A stretch of DNA of 64,000 nt from Lytechinus variegatus (taxonomy: Eukaryota; Echinodermata; Echinoidea; Temnopleuroida; Toxopneustidae). The stretch lies in assembly GCF_018143015.1 (NCBI RefSeq), contig NC_054757.1, forward strand, positions 7,794,501 through 7,858,500. The letters run 5' to 3'. The position numbers were made by a program, and so were the translations under genes. Positions 24,801 through 36,900 of this stretch are shown piece after piece (position 1 is the first letter of the stretch; each line of letters opens with the position of its first letter). The notes beneath the pieces are model-generated. The model ran no database searches, was not told the origin of the DNA, and worked only from the letters and a program-made list of their open reading frames with translations.

Positions 24801-27644
24801 CGTCTCCTTTGGGTCGTCTTCCACAATAGCCTTGCGACTCACATTCTTACGAATATTTCTCCCTTTTTTTAGATATAAAGTGGATTAAACATGCCCCATC
24901 ATATCCATTGGTAGACCTCATACAGAATGATTAATGAGTATCATTAACAAACGGAAAACAAATCAGAAAGTCGAATTAAACTCCCGGATTAAACTACACG
25001 ATGAGGAAAGAGAATTAGCATTCGAGATGAAAAAAACATCTCGAAAATGATTTCAAACTTTTTCCTCCATCAGTGGATTTTTTCTTCTTAATTTCATCAA
25101 GCAATTCAGTCTCCATTGCCAATAAATATTTACCATATTTTGTGTTCCAGGTGAAATAATCATTTTAATGAAAACCGATACATGTATTTACTGATAAAAT
25201 TTCCTGTTTGATATTTTCTCCTACTCTTTAGAAAAGGCACTGGTTCTCGACATGATTAAATCAGCATTTAGTAACGAGGCAGATTACTTCCAACGAACTG
25301 TCGCTGAAGCTTATAACGACGCTCCTGCACCGCCACCACCGCGCCCATCAACCAACCTACCGGCAAACATGAACGTCACAAACGGTTACGGCGACGTCGA
25401 TATTCCTTCGCCGCCGCCGTTCGCCGGGAGAGACATTCGTTACCAGGCTGTGGCAGAGGCAGCTGCTGGCCTCAAGACGCCAAAGAAGGTCGAAAATAAC
25501 CAAGAAAAGACGATATTTGACGCAGAAGGTAGTTTGAAACAATCTGTTTTTTCTAAAGTATCTAGACTTTCTCCCTTTCTTCATTCAAACTTCGTTCTCG
25601 ATTCCTGTAACTTTCTTATTCTCATTATAATGAATTCATCTATGTTTAACTCATGATTTAATTCTTTCTTTTTCTCAATAATCATTTGATAATTTCTTTA
25701 TTATTGCTCTTATGAAATATTGATATTTACATAACTACCCTGATACTATCGCACAGTTTTCTTTTTCTTCTTCTTGCTCTTCACTTCTTCTTCTTCTTAT
25801 TTCATTTTTTTGTGTTCAGATTCCACTTATTGTCCTTGATCATTTTCTTCTTACTACAGTACTACTACCACCACCACTGCAGCTGATACCACTGTTGCTG
25901 CTGAAACATCTCTTGGACCTCTACCACTTCTTATCATGCAATGAATTAACACATTTCTTTAATAGTCTTCTTTTTCACATTAACTTTGCAAATTTTATTC
26001 TTAGGAAGTTTACCAAAGTTGGATTTAAAGAAGAAAAATGATTCAAATGGTAAGATGGTTGGTGTCAGGTATATTTGTGATTGTTGTGGATTCAGACACC
26101 ACTCCTCTGCATGTAAGACCAACAGTTTGATTTGTTTTTGGTGCAGTTTACACCCTGCAAAAACTCCGGTGTTGATTTAATACCAGCTCGGAATCTATAT
26201 ATGTCCACGCCAGAGAAGTGTTGAACAACACCAGTTTGGAATCAAACTGATGCTGTTTTTATTCTAATTGGTATTATATAAACACCTATCTGGTGTTATA
26301 CCGAAACCAAACTGGTGTAGTTTAACACTTCTCTGGTGTGGACATATGTAGATTCAAGGCTGGTGTTAAATCAACACCGGTGTTTTTGCAGTGCAGCGTG
26401 TATTGATTTGGAGTACACTGTATGATGTATTAGGTTGAGTATACGGTTAATGCGGTGTGGGGACACTATAGGACATTGCCTTTGTAGCAAAATGGGTTGA
26501 ATCTTACGCATTTTCCATCACTTCTAACCCCAAAGTATTTCTTCATTTCCTTTTAATTGCAAAAATCAGAATTTCTGATTGAAAATTTTCAAATACTTGT
26601 TCATTACACCAACTTAAGATATAACTTTGAAAAATATCAAACATTAATCCACACTACCCCAGGGCTACAAAAAAGGTGTATAGAAGTATACCTTTGTGTG
26701 AGAAACTCTCCGAAATGTACCATTGCAACTTATTTCATTTAAATATCTTATATCAATACATCACCAAAAATAAATGAATTCCAAATGATTCACCAATTGA
26801 AAAAAAGGGGGAAGATAGAAAGAAACAAAATAAGACTGATAAAAAACATCCATTGATTTTAAAATGTTAATAATTAATTAAATACCATTCTGCATACTGC
26901 ATGTAAAGTGTGTGTAATTTGCATGAAATAAATCCTTTTGAATCTAGAGTGTTGAAACATTGATTTATGCATTGTTTTGAACTGAATTTGCAGATGTATT
27001 ATTGAGAGGATTTGATTTCGATTAGCTCAGTAATTTTCTACTTTTCCCTCCATATTAAAAAAATATATATTTTGTAGAACATGGGATGGGTGGGGGGTGC
27101 TAAACAATGTGTTTACAATCACAAACTAAATCTAAAATGGTTGGCTGTGAAATGATTAATAGTTTGGGGATTTTTGTCCGTTGAAATGGCATAATTTCCT
27201 TTATTAATCCTTCAGAATCATCCTTGACATTATGAGAAATTCAGGGGATGGTGGAAAAATTCAGGGAAAAATTTAACCTCAGGAAAAATTTACAAATTAT
27301 TTATTGCAAATCATCCAGCTCTGTAATCATTTAAAGACACCATAAACCAATGCTGGAAAACAACTCATATAAAATTGCTTTGGCATTGATCATATATTTT
27401 CTAAAGCAAATACTTAATAAGAATTCAAACTAAATACATTTTATAATCTCTTCTTCCAGATCACCCAGCCTTACGACAGAGAAGTCACAAACCAGATGTC
27501 TTCAAAATCGAGCACAATTCACCCCGTCCTGCAACTAAAAATGGGAAGCACCCAGCCAAGCTGCCGCCCCTTTCTCCCAAACATGAGAATGGACAAGAAG
27601 AACAGAATTGTGACTCTTGGAAACCAGATGATGCCGTCGTTTGA
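15648..27644 (+). CDS. tbata: TBATA/SPATIAL homologue, multi-exon gene
   Basis: Coding exons joined by GT-AG sites with phase kept throughout: 15648-15876, 16790-17107 (exon A), 19004-19252 (exon B), 21251-21495, 24365-24446, 25232-25528, 26005-26049 and 27460-27644 (TGA). Isoforms would be 466 aa with A, 443 aa with B, 549 aa with both. Hallmarks shared with vertebrate TBATA (thymus, brain and testes associated): FGQLSQSSFFARHNP (residues 53-67), then a PICxVHDxGY segment, a W-x-x-ELREI helix with YSADTGRLIPPPSRA, and LEMLCQILQTDSLNAVQSWL followed by GEREKALVLDMI. Human TBATA is about 350 aa; the excess lies in the A/B exon and a proline-rich stretch after the helical region. Vertebrate TBATA is linked to thymic epithelium, spermatids and microtubule/kinesin biology; its molecular activity is poorly defined. 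The ATG lies nine bases after a good acceptor, so the 5' UTR is spliced from upstream. Confidence 0.9.
15946..16187. mobile_element. MITE with GTGTT-rich ends
   Basis: Inverted ends TACACTGTAAAAACTGCGGT and ACCACAGTTTTTGCCGTGTA in the first TBATA coding intron. The inside is many GGTGTTA/TAACACC words. Confidence 0.65.
16790..17107 (+). CDS. tbata: TBATA duplicated exon, copy A
   Basis: 318 bases, phase 1 at both ends (acceptor AG 16788-16789, donor GTAAGT at 17108), so it can be skipped or included without a frame change. It encodes GLLDFPICSVHDDGYIANSR, then RLNRRPAT-like sequence, ending in ADPKFGL. Compared with copy B it has about 30 extra residues in the middle, rich in Pro, Ala and Arg (APPQSAPVARLAPLGRLPV). 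Confidence 0.85.
17108..19003 (+). other. TBATA intron between duplicated exons
   Basis: No third exon copy recognised. 18480-18560 contains TTTATAAG followed by ordinary-looking sequence, too weak to call a promoter. Confidence 0.4.
19004..19252 (+). CDS. tbata: TBATA duplicated exon, copy B
   Basis: 249 bases, again phase 1 at both ends (acceptor AG 19002-19003, donor GTACGT at 19253). It encodes GLLDVPICAVHDEGYFTNPR, an RRPAT motif, a middle resembling copy A (YNLNPTINASQYPIN), and ends HAPMFGL. Homology to exon A runs end to end, so this is a tandem exon duplication, used alternatively or together. Confidence 0.85.
19253..21250 (+). other. TBATA intron with a palindromic repeat
   Basis: Contains a palindromic element at about 20240-20365 (ACGGTAAC / GTTACCGT ends) and a GTGTT-word repeat at 20456-20600. 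Otherwise nothing recognised. Confidence 0.4.
21251..21495 (+). CDS. tbata: TBATA exon with GRLIPPPSRA motif
   Basis: The acceptor is TTTATAG ending at 21250 and the donor GTGAGT at 21496; it enters in phase 1 and leaves in phase 0. It encodes PVTDKWRDELREITEQAGFG and YSADTGRLIPPPSRAMTR, aligning with the human SSEAWKKELKELA and YSAETGRLIPASTRAV stretches. Confidence 0.88.
23705..23852. repeat. palindromic repeat in TBATA intron
   Basis: Arms GCATGTTGTTTAAGCCTGTC and GACTGGCTTAAACAATGTGC enclose TTTAAAC/GTTTAAA words. Intron 21496-24364 is otherwise unremarkable. Confidence 0.6.
24365..24446 (+). CDS. tbata: TBATA helical exon
   Basis: 82 bases between ACAG at 24364 and GTAAGT at 24447. It encodes VLEMLCQILQTDSLNAVQSW and LVSAGER, closely matching human LELLCRILETDLLSAIQFW. 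It ends in phase 1. Confidence 0.88.
25232..25528 (+). CDS. tbata: TBATA exon with proline-rich linker
   Basis: Acceptor CTTTAG ends at 25231 and donor GTAGTT begins at 25529. It continues the helical region (EKALVLDMIKSAFSNEADYF) and then runs into a low-complexity linker with two proline clusters (APAPPPPRP, PSPPPF). Phase 1 at both ends. Confidence 0.85.
26005..26049 (+). CDS. tbata: TBATA microexon-sized exon (45 bases)
   Basis: Acceptor TTCTTAG ends at 26004 and donor GTAAGA starts at 26050. It encodes SLPKLDLKKKNDSN, lysine-rich. Phase 1 at both ends and a multiple of three, so it could be optional. Identified only because both phase and splice sites fit. Confidence 0.7.
26151..26394. 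mobile_element. MITE, CTGCAAAAAC family, copy 1
   Basis: Ends CTGCAAAAACTCCGGTGTTG and CAACACCGGTGTTTTTGCAG are inverted. Nearly the same as 46449-46662. Lies in the last TBATA intron. Confidence 0.7.
27460..27644 (+). CDS. tbata: TBATA terminal coding exon
   Basis: Acceptor CTTCCAG ends at 27459. The frame set by the previous exon reads DHPALRQRSHKPDVFKIEHN, then a Pro/Lys-rich tail ending PDDAVV and TGA at 27642-27644. A longer overlapping frame (27496-27678) is not phase-compatible and was not chosen. I found no clear AATAAA in the first kilobase downstream. Confidence 0.8.
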
Positions 27645-28695
27645 AGGTCATTACCAATGTCAAGAAACTATTTTCTGAGAGTCACTTTCATAAGTCACAA
27701 GACAACGTCAACTTCCACCGATAGCCTGCAGACAGAAGACATTGTTTTGTCCACGGGCTGATATCTTCAACAAAGTTTGGAGATTACGAGAGTTTATTCT
27801 CACCCATGAGACCTGACATAACAGTTTTTAAATTGTATAAAACATTGAGAGTCTAAATTATGAGATATGATATAAAGTTATACATAGGAACATATATTTG
27901 GCATAGAGATACTGCATTGAAGTGCTTTTTTAAGATTTCTTTTAGTATGCATTTAAACAGAATCAAAGTAAATGTATATTTGAGTAATAGTAACATGTAC
28001 TCCATACCTCTAGTTCAAAGTATCATTGCTGTTGTGGTAGAGAGCTGTTCCGGAACAAAATATAGGCCTAGTACCTCGCTTTTGTACATTACATAATACT
28101 TTCTTGACATATACACGTTTCATACAATTGTGATGTGTTTTTGCTGAGGTCAAGCCACTTTTCATGGTAGAATCATAATAGCTCTATGGTAAAATGTTAT
28201 CATCTGTTATTTGTAGGTAATGCCTCCAGACACTACTGTGCGTGTCAGTGTCACAGGTCAAAAAAAGGGTACAAATGTTTTTTGTGTTGATTTAATCGCA
28301 ACAGCATGATTCACAAAAGAATACATTATAACAGATGTACATGTACACTGTACTATCTTTAGAAGTAGAAGTTTAAAAAAAAGTCTTAGACAATTAACAT
28401 TAAATCTTCTTTCTTCTTCATATATTTGAAAAATATATTAATCTGAAAACAGATTATTCAAATTGTAAGTCAGAAAGGAGAAATTAAAAAAAATCTATGA
28501 AAAATTACCTTTTATAGTAATGCTATGAGGCTGAAATGTGTTTAAAGCATTTGGTTAACTTGACTCAATTTCCATCTGAATTAAGAAAGGTCACGTAAGG
28601 TTGACACATATATATATATATATGGATGGATGGATCATACCACAGATTTGACATGAAACCGGATTACATATACTGGGATATTTCATATTGTTACA

Positions 28696-28964
28696 AACGG
28701 GTCCTGTCCTATAAATGAATGATCCAATCAAGCTCAGCTATGGAAAGCCAGCAATGTCATAATTCTTCGCACTAAAGCTTTATACAATGGCCCTCTTTTG
28801 AAAACAAAGGGGAGCACACTGATTTAACAAGACAAAGATTCAGGCAAACCTTGTGTCTTAAGACACCATGATGTTGTAAATGCATTCTAGATGTTTGGGT
28901 TGTTGGCTTTCCATAGTTGTGATTGATCGGATCAATTGTAACTCTTCGCAGGACAGGGCCATGG
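28696..28964. mobile_element. palindromic MITE with internal spacer
   Basis: Left arm holds GATCCAATCAAGCT and CTATGGAAAGCC; right arm GGCTTTCCATAG and GATTGATCGGATCAATTG, ending CAGGACAGGGCC. Related to 51650-52103. Confidence 0.55.
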
Positions 28965-30085
28965 TGTATTTTTTTTAACTAATCAAGTAATACATGTATG
29001 TTTCTTTGATGCAATATATAGTGTCGATTTAGTTAGATCAAGATCATGCAACTCTATTTCATGTTTAAACAAATTGTCTCGGTGTCAAAATAATGTTTGG
29101 TTTGTATAAGTTTTGTCAATTTATTGCAATTTTAGACATCATTTCTATGTGTCGATCACTCACATATTTGCAGTGCTGCTTTGAATGGGGGAGCATTTCA
29201 TGAACTGTTATAAGCTACTGAAATCCCTGCATCTGATTGGCCGAGAGCAGATTTGCAGGTGGAAAATTGCTGACAAGGTTCTTCATGAAATACCCCCAGA
29301 GTTATATTTGATTTTTTTTTGCAGTTCAATTCCATCATTTGGGTATTTTCTAGATGTTGTTCGGTCGTTCAGTATTTATGTAAACAGTAAAGATTTTGAA
29401 AAGAAAGAAACAATTCATTTCATATATTTGCTGCTGCTTATTCCTTAGCCACTTTGTTCACTCTCTACAAAATATAGTTCCAACATGATAATTATAGTTG
29501 AAAGTCAACCCTCAGAGCAAAAGTCTGAAAAATATGGACATTCCAAACCTTTCTAAACATTCCATACATTCAGTATTTTAAGTGAATTTAGAGACTTTAT
29601 ACAAAAGACAATACACGTACAGAATTGAAAATTTTTTAAACTTTCAATTATTCTTTACCCCCTAAAATTGATATTCCTAAAGAGCACTGGTTGATAAAAA
29701 TAAAGGAATGAGAAATTACGAATACCGGTACATATCCAAATAACAAGCATCCTTTTAATTTCTAAAATGTCAATATCATTTTATCTTGCTCAAGGATTAT
29801 GCACCATTTTATCATAAAGAAAATATCTAATAATATATGTTTGTAAATACAATAAACTCTATGCAGTATATGCAAAATATGTTTTGTTGTATATAGGTAA
29901 TCAAACTCACTATTAATGAGAGAAGTTGTAATATATGACAGATATTGGTATTTGAAATAATAATCATGCATATTTGATAATTTGGCGATTTGAACCTACC
30001 ACAAATAAAGGATTCAGCAGTAGAGAGAAGGGCATTCGTGATACAACAATTCTTGTACACAAGCACATTCATCCCACTAGCTAAT

Positions 30086-30245
30086 ACCTCGGTCACATTT
30101 GCTCTAGGGCGGCCGTACGGCGAGTCGAAACCAGCCGTTTTATTCATTTTCATTCAAACCACCTATATGCGGCTATTACAAAAAATGTTTAAACAGCTGT
30201 TTTTGACTCGCCGTACGGCTGCCGTAGAGCAAATGTGACCGAGGT
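30086..30245. mobile_element. 160-base MITE, copy 1
   Basis: Perfect 20-base inverted ends (ACCTCGGTCACATTTGCTCT) followed by CCGTACGGCGAGTC. A second copy is at 52238-52385. Confidence 0.75.
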
Positions 30246-30423
30246 GAGAATGTCTCAAGTTTTCTTGGGAAAAATGAAAGGGTACAGAAATAGCAATAAG
30301 CAAAGTGACAAAAATTATTGCTCTCTAGTACAGGCACAAATCCAGCCAGATTGGAAAAAAATAGTATCGAGAGGCCGACTATTTTACAAAAACAACATGG
30401 CCCCTGAAATGGTATCGAATATA

Positions 30424-30838
30424 AAGGTGAATGCACGCCTTAAGAATGGTCCGCGACCCGATTTCAGAATAGGATGTAATAGAATTTGATGCTAATGTTG
30501 AGACTTGGAATATCTTATTGTGTTATGTTCAAAATCATTGTACGAATACCAATGATCAAATTTGTGACTATGCTATCATTCTTAGAATAAAAGGGAATTT
30601 AATATCTAATCGAAATGACGTCATAGTAGTCATACGATTGGCTACGATTTGAAACTAATTTGGCCTTTACTTGAAAATAAAGGCTTGCAATCTTTCAAAA
30701 TGGTTATATTAGTATTCTTTCAATCAATTTTAACCTCAAATAAAATGATATGTTCCATTCACATCTTAAGAAAATGAGCAAAATGCGATTTGTTCCAAAA
30801 TCGGGTCGCAGACCAGTCGTAAGGTGTGCGGTCGCCTT
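30424..30838. mobile_element. 415-base MITE family, copy 1
   Basis: Ends resemble CGACCCGATTT near the left and GGTCGCAGACCAGTCGTAAG, GTGTGCGGTCGCC at the right. Close relatives lie at 36271-36680 and 58898-59306. Confidence 0.75.
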
Positions 30839-31885
30839 AATCCAACTGGATCCGCGCCTGCTCTACTAATCATGGACAAGAAGAAAGTTTTTAGAAAAAA
30901 AAAACAACCATGCATGCAGTCCTCTGTGCTACAGTCACAATGAAACCATCTCCATTGGATATAAACATAATAGATTGGGTCGGACTGTAGTCAAATTTTG
31001 CTGGTATGACTGGGGCATTATGGGAGATTGCTATTGACTGTCTGAAGCCATATTTGTGGTAGGGTCAATTAAGTATGCAAAACTAATTTGTGCTATGCAA
31101 CTTTCTAAGGTTATTAATCATACTAATTCTATTTATGTTTGCATGTCTGAAATGTCCTGGTATATAGCATATTTCCGTCCATTGTTATACTCGTCTTTTG
31201 TACTCGATATATTAACTGAATGTACATATTTCTTGCAATGCTATTATTATCGTTTTTTTTCTTTTGCTTCCATGTTCTCTGTGCTGAGCACCTATTTTCA
31301 AAATATTTGAAATAAAAATATAAATGCAAAACTTGCTGTGTTTCTTGACTTTTATTAAAAGTTTTACTATTGGGATAAAGCCATTTGGACAATTAAGACA
31401 AAGAATACACATCATGAGGAATAGCAACGATTACCTAGCGTTAAACATGACCTTTGGAAACATTTTTCCAGTTCAGCTTTCATGCAATAGCCTTGCACAG
31501 TGTACCGCCAGTATGGAAAAATTTAAGTCTAATGATATCGTCACACCAACGAAAACCGACTCCAAACCCAGTGATGGTTTATCATTAGTTATGATGCAGC
31601 ACCTTTGGGTCAACCTAGGTCCCATAACACAATGTTAAGCGATTAATCGTACGCTTGATTTTTACGATTAATTGTACATTGTAGTCAATGTAATCAATCA
31701 TAAAAACAATGTTCTACGATGATTGCTATAAAGCTATGCGTTACAGGCCCGTGGAGTTGATTTCTCTGTCTTGGCTATAGCATCGGAGCCATTCTTCATA
31801 AATGGGTGTATCTGTACAGCCCTATTTGCATGAGAAGAACACTGGCTTCTGGGTAGATTCTTTAAATTAATCCTATTCCCTTAGT

Positions 31886-32505
31886 CCCATACTCTGAACC
31901 CTGGTTTAATTCAAACCACAACCTAAAGTTTTGGTTTAACTATGGGGAGAAAATAGTGATGCAGACAGATAACTACATGATCAATTTATCATCACTTAAG
32001 GCAATCAAAGAATTACAAGCCATCTTGAAATGATGAATACAATACTCTACATTAAAACATGGCAAAGATCCCAGTTGACCCAGTTAACTCAAAAGAACTT
32101 AAAGAAGTATAAGGAGCAATAATGTCTGATGCTTATCTCAGCTCCCCATAATTTTAGCCCAGACCTAGACCAAGGTTTAAGTCAAACTGGAGTTCAGAGT
32201 ATGTGCCATAGGACCGTATTCTGAACTCTGGGTTTAATATAAACTCTGGTTTAAAGTTGTGGTTCAACTATGGATAGCCAATAGTGGCATAAATCTCTAA
32301 CGGTATAATTTCAATATATCAGCTCATTTTTTGTCTCAAATCATTCTCAACTTTTTCTTGACCATTCATAAGTTAAGAAGAGCACATAAATGTAAGACAC
32401 ATACAAAGTAACATTTTTTGACATTTTTGGCTTTCCATAATTTTAGGAAAGAATTAGACCTTCATTTAAGATAAACTCAAGTTCAGAATATGTGCAATTG
32501 TGTCT
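31886..32505. mobile_element. two adjacent copies of a MITE
   Basis: 31886-32210 and about 32211-32505 each have ends like CCGTATTCTGAACTCTGG and its complement (GGAGTTCAGAGTATG). They lie head to tail with no gap. Confidence 0.6.
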
Positions 32506-33536
32506 TAAGGGTAATAGTGAAAATTAAAAGCAGAAAAGATGGCAAACTGCAGCCAAATAACTATCACCTCCTGTAGTTTACACTCAATAACTGAAAGGTA
32601 CTAAATAGTGAATTTCATCTTTTGAAATGTACACCCTTGAGAATGTTAACAGGTGCAAAGAATGCGGTAATCAATTAACTAAAATGTCAAGGACGAACTG
32701 TACATGGGAGCAGGTGATGAAGGGGCCGGAAATAAATGCCCCTCTATGCAACCTGATCTATTTTTCATGGACTGGATATACTGAGAGGCTGCAACTAGAA
32801 TCATGGAATGCAATAATTAACAAAGAGAAATGGGAAAATGAGCAGTTTGTCAGTATCTTCTGCATTTTGTTATACAAGGAAACTATAAAAAGTTAAAAAT
32901 AGTTGAACATAAGCATTTTTTTTTCAGATAAATATTCTGTACTTGTCTTTCGTATTTGCTTTGTATCTAAGAACTTGCTACTATATATGGAAATGATTTG
33001 ATTCCACATACAACTAGGACCCCCCCCCCAAAAAAAACAAAGAGAGAGAGAGAGCAAAAGAGGTATATCATCAGGAGTGAGCAAGCCTACTGAAGCTATG
33101 AATCCACAAACTATTTGCCGAAGATTTGAGCTCATCTTCTTGAGAAAAATATTATACTATTACCTTAGAAAACAATTTCTAAACACTAGAAAGGCCAAAA
33201 CTATGGCCTGAAAATAAAGCTATGATGACCTGAAAACTCAAATTTATAGAGTTTGTTTTAATCACATTGTCTCAGTGATTGCACTGATATATTTGTTTCT
33301 CTCCCCCCAATCAATCACATGATACAAGTGCTTACAATGTCACTATTGCAACTAAGATCTTATAACTCATATTTCTTCAAGGAATCACTTCAATTTAATG
33401 ACTAGTAATTCTTTATCATAATAGTCATGACATGTCTAATCCTTAATCCAAAAGATATAAAAGCCATTAAACCGCATAAAAGAAATACCTACAAGGTTAT
33501 GACAGCAATGTTTTCCTCACTTTGTGATATGCACTA

Positions 33537-33979
33537 TCAGCTGACATCTTTGTCTTCGCATTCAATCTCCCCATCCGTCAGCTTCACACCAGAGTGAAGT
33601 TTGTCTGAATCTAACGCTTTGGCAGCATTTCGGTCATTATCGTTTCTACTGCGAGTGTCACACACTTTTACCGAGTCAACAACATCTTGTTCAAGTTTCT
33701 CCTTGTTGGTTTGAGCATCAGCGAGATCACCATCCCCTTTGCCCAACCTAGCAACAGCAGAATGACCCTCATCTTCTCTAGTTCGGTCAACAACCGAGTC
33801 ACTGACATTCCGTGATGTCTGATCCTGAACAGAGGTCTCTGTATGACTCGATAATTTGCCCGAGTCTTCAGGAGAATCGTTTTTGGAGTAGTACTCTTTC
33901 ACCTTGCGATTCGGTAAGACTTGGAAGAAGGCATCTTTCCAGTTGCCTAGTTGAACATAGGCTAAGATGATTTCATAAA
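33537..33979 (-). CDS. trmt10a: TRMT10A terminal exon
   Basis: Begins [26 protein letters not shown], the end of the catalytic core. It continues for about 120 residues rich in Asp, Glu, Ser, Lys and Asn, ending in TGA at 33539-33537. The tail looks disordered. An ATTAAA variant poly(A) signal on this strand lies near 33393. Confidence 0.88.
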
Positions 33980-36900
33980 CTGACAAAAAAAAGAAGAAAA
34001 TGAATAGAATGAAATAACTACTTGCATGTTAATTAAGTATGAGCATTAAAATCTGTTTTATTATGCATGATGTCTAATATATATTTCTATAATGAACAGA
34101 AGGATACTTTAACTTATTTTAAGTTATTTTTGTACTCATCGAGAGTTCACATTTTCCAATTTGGAAAACTCTACCTATATCCTGCACACAACCTTACATT
34201 TAGATTTGAATAACTTCTGCATTTTTCCTTTGAAAGTGCTTACCATGGTTGACAGCTAAAACCTTCCTAGAGTTGAGTTTCACAAAGTCACCAATCGGAA
34301 GTTGAGCGTGACTCCATCCATTCTCTATCACCTTCTCATAACAGTATCCCTGTTAAAGCAAGACAAAAGATAACAATGTTATGATATAATAGCTGGAGTT
34401 ATATAGCACTTTTTACCAGAGGTTACAAAGTGGATTTATGGTACCCCATCTTTAGCGACCACTTAATCAGCAGCACTCGATGCATTCAGCAAATTAATCA
34501 GAGGTTACAAATGGGTACCCATTCACCTCACCTGGGTCGAGCGCAGCACAGTGCAGATAAATTTCTTGCTGAATTAGACATGGAAATGCCTAGTTGCGAA
34601 TGTATATATTACAACCACTTACAAAGAATAAATGATGACATTACTGCAAAATGCTTTACAGACAGTGTTCTGATGTGTTAAAAATGTGCCATAGTATGTG
34701 AGGGAGTGTGTGTGGGTTTGGGTGCTTCCATGTGTTTCTGATGACGGCACAGAGGGTTGGGATTTTTAAAGATATTTCTCGTCTATTTTGCACATTATGT
34801 ACTGTATAATTTGTATCTATTTTGATTAAAAGGGCCCGATTGCAAACCAGCTCTTTATCTTTGTTAATGTTTTTATCGTGTATAACTGAATTGGATACCC
34901 TGTATAAAGATGTGAAATAAATAAAATACCAATATAAAAGTGGAGTACTAAAATCAATACTTCATGTAGCATATAATCATTGATGTCCAATTGTCCATCT
35001 TCTCTTTTACAGATTAATAGAAAGGTCAAACTGAATTAAAAGCAAACAGGAGAGAGGGAAGCACAGAGGTCTAATAGTATATAAGATGGACTTTATACTG
35101 TTCAAAACAAAATTATACAGCCCTCGAAGGATTGCAAATTTGGAACAATCTGCTAGCCTAAAAACAAAACCTGAACGCCATCCCTTTATCATCTAGGTAG
35201 CTAACCCCATGCAAAATAAGAATTGGGTAGTGTTTCACAAGGATTAAAGTGTGACTAAAATTCGCCCATACATTCCCAGTTGCAATCCATAAACGACACA
35301 TCACTGCATAGGGGTGATCATGCTCAGAGGATGCAATCTACTACTCTGGTTCAATGACATTTGCTCTGGCGACAATTACTCTGCTGTAAATTCCACACAC
35401 TAGTCAAATGAACAACTTCAACCCTGGGTTTAACACAATACCCTAATCTAAACCTAACCATAAAACCCTATTGCAACCCTAACCCTAAATCTTAGACGAA
35501 ATTAAGCCCGGAGCAATTGCCACAGGATCAAATGTTGTGTCACCACTACTCTATAATGGAAGCGTCGTGGTGTAGCAGTTCTGACTATCGCCTTGTATTC
35601 AGAGGGTCGTGTGTTCGAATCCCACCATGGCCTAACGTCCTTTGGCAAGGCGTTAATCCACATTTTGCCACTCTCTACCCAGGTGTTAAATGGGTACCCG
35701 GTAGGATGTGAAAGCCTATATGTAGTATGCCTAGCAATTGAGTCTTGGAACTCTTGTTGGAATGCTCCCCAGGGAATGGAGAAGGTGCACACATTGTATG
35801 CGGGCATGCAAGGATCCGATGACCGGGGTAATAATATGTCTGTAAAGCGCTTAGAGACGTCATTCCGATGTATCAAGCGCTATACAAATGCAGAATATTA
35901 TTATTATATCACACTTTACTCTTTGTGAAACACCCCCCTCTCTAGATTCTACTAAGGAGTGTGTACAGACCTTGTAATGGTTGTGATCAACTAGACCACC
36001 GATGATATAGGCCTTGTTTGGATCCAGGTCTTGGAGTATATTAGGAGACTCAGCTGCCAAGTAGACTACATTCTCAGATCCAAACGCCGCTTCAGGCTCT
36101 TCTTCTCTGAAGTGAATCTGCCATAAAATATAAATTATTTCTGTTTGATAAATAAATTTGCACCTTGGATTCAAAGACTTGTAGCAACCAACTCATAAAA
36201 CAAGCCTTAGGAGATAATTGCCATCATGGCACATCACAAACTGTCAACACTGAAAGCTCACCAACTTGTTAAGGCGACCACACACCTTACGATTGGTCTG
36301 CAACCCGATTTCAGAAAAAAATGTAGTAGAATTTGATGCTACCATTGAAACTTGGAATATCTTACTGTGTAATGTTCTAAATCATCGTACGAATACCTAT
36401 GTTCAAATCTGTGACCATGCTATCATCCTTCTTAGAATAAAAGCGAATTTAATATCTAGTCGTAATGATGTCATAGCAGTCGTATGATTGGCTATGATTT
36501 GAAACTAATTTCGCCTTTACTCCGAAATAAAGGCTTGCAATCTTTCAAAATGGTTGTATTAGTATTTTTTCAATTAATTTAAACCTCATATAAAATGATA
36601 TGTTCCATTCACATTTTCAGAAAATGAGCAAAATGCGATTTGTTCCAAAATCAGACAGTCGCAAGGTGTGCGGAGGCCTTTAATGAAAGCTGAATATTAC
36701 AATCAACTCAACTTTCAAGAAATTGTTTGTGAACTTCTTCTTCAGGTGAATGCCAAAACAAAGAGTTGAAATAAATTCACTGAGAAAAACAGTGACAATA
36801 TCATTCATGTTACATAACCAACACCAAAAAGGAACTTACAAATTTTAATGATCCTTCACAAAGAAAATTTTGATTCATACAGAGTTCATCTAATCATTTA

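Larger units (their letters stand above)
27645..33536. other. intergenic region, TBATA to TRMT10A (convergent)
   Basis: Both genes end toward this stretch. It holds TBATA 3' UTR, an (AT)n run at about 28608-28622, and MITEs at 28696-28964, 30086-30245, 30424-30838 and 31886-32505. A C/A run plus (GA)n lies at 33020-33055. Open frames of 80-104 codons (31056-31310, 31324-31638, 32627-32896) have no recognisable motif and were not called. Confidence 0.5.

Noticed and set aside
27496-27678. Alternative frame in the last TBATA exon
   Set aside because: Not phase-compatible with the exon ending at 26049; the chosen frame is.
31324-31638. 104-codon open frame, + strand
   Set aside because: No recognisable domain, no splice context, and lies among repeats.
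35400-35500. Interstitial telomere repeat (CCCTAA)
   Set aside because: Only about two clean units in degenerate AACCCTAA-like text.
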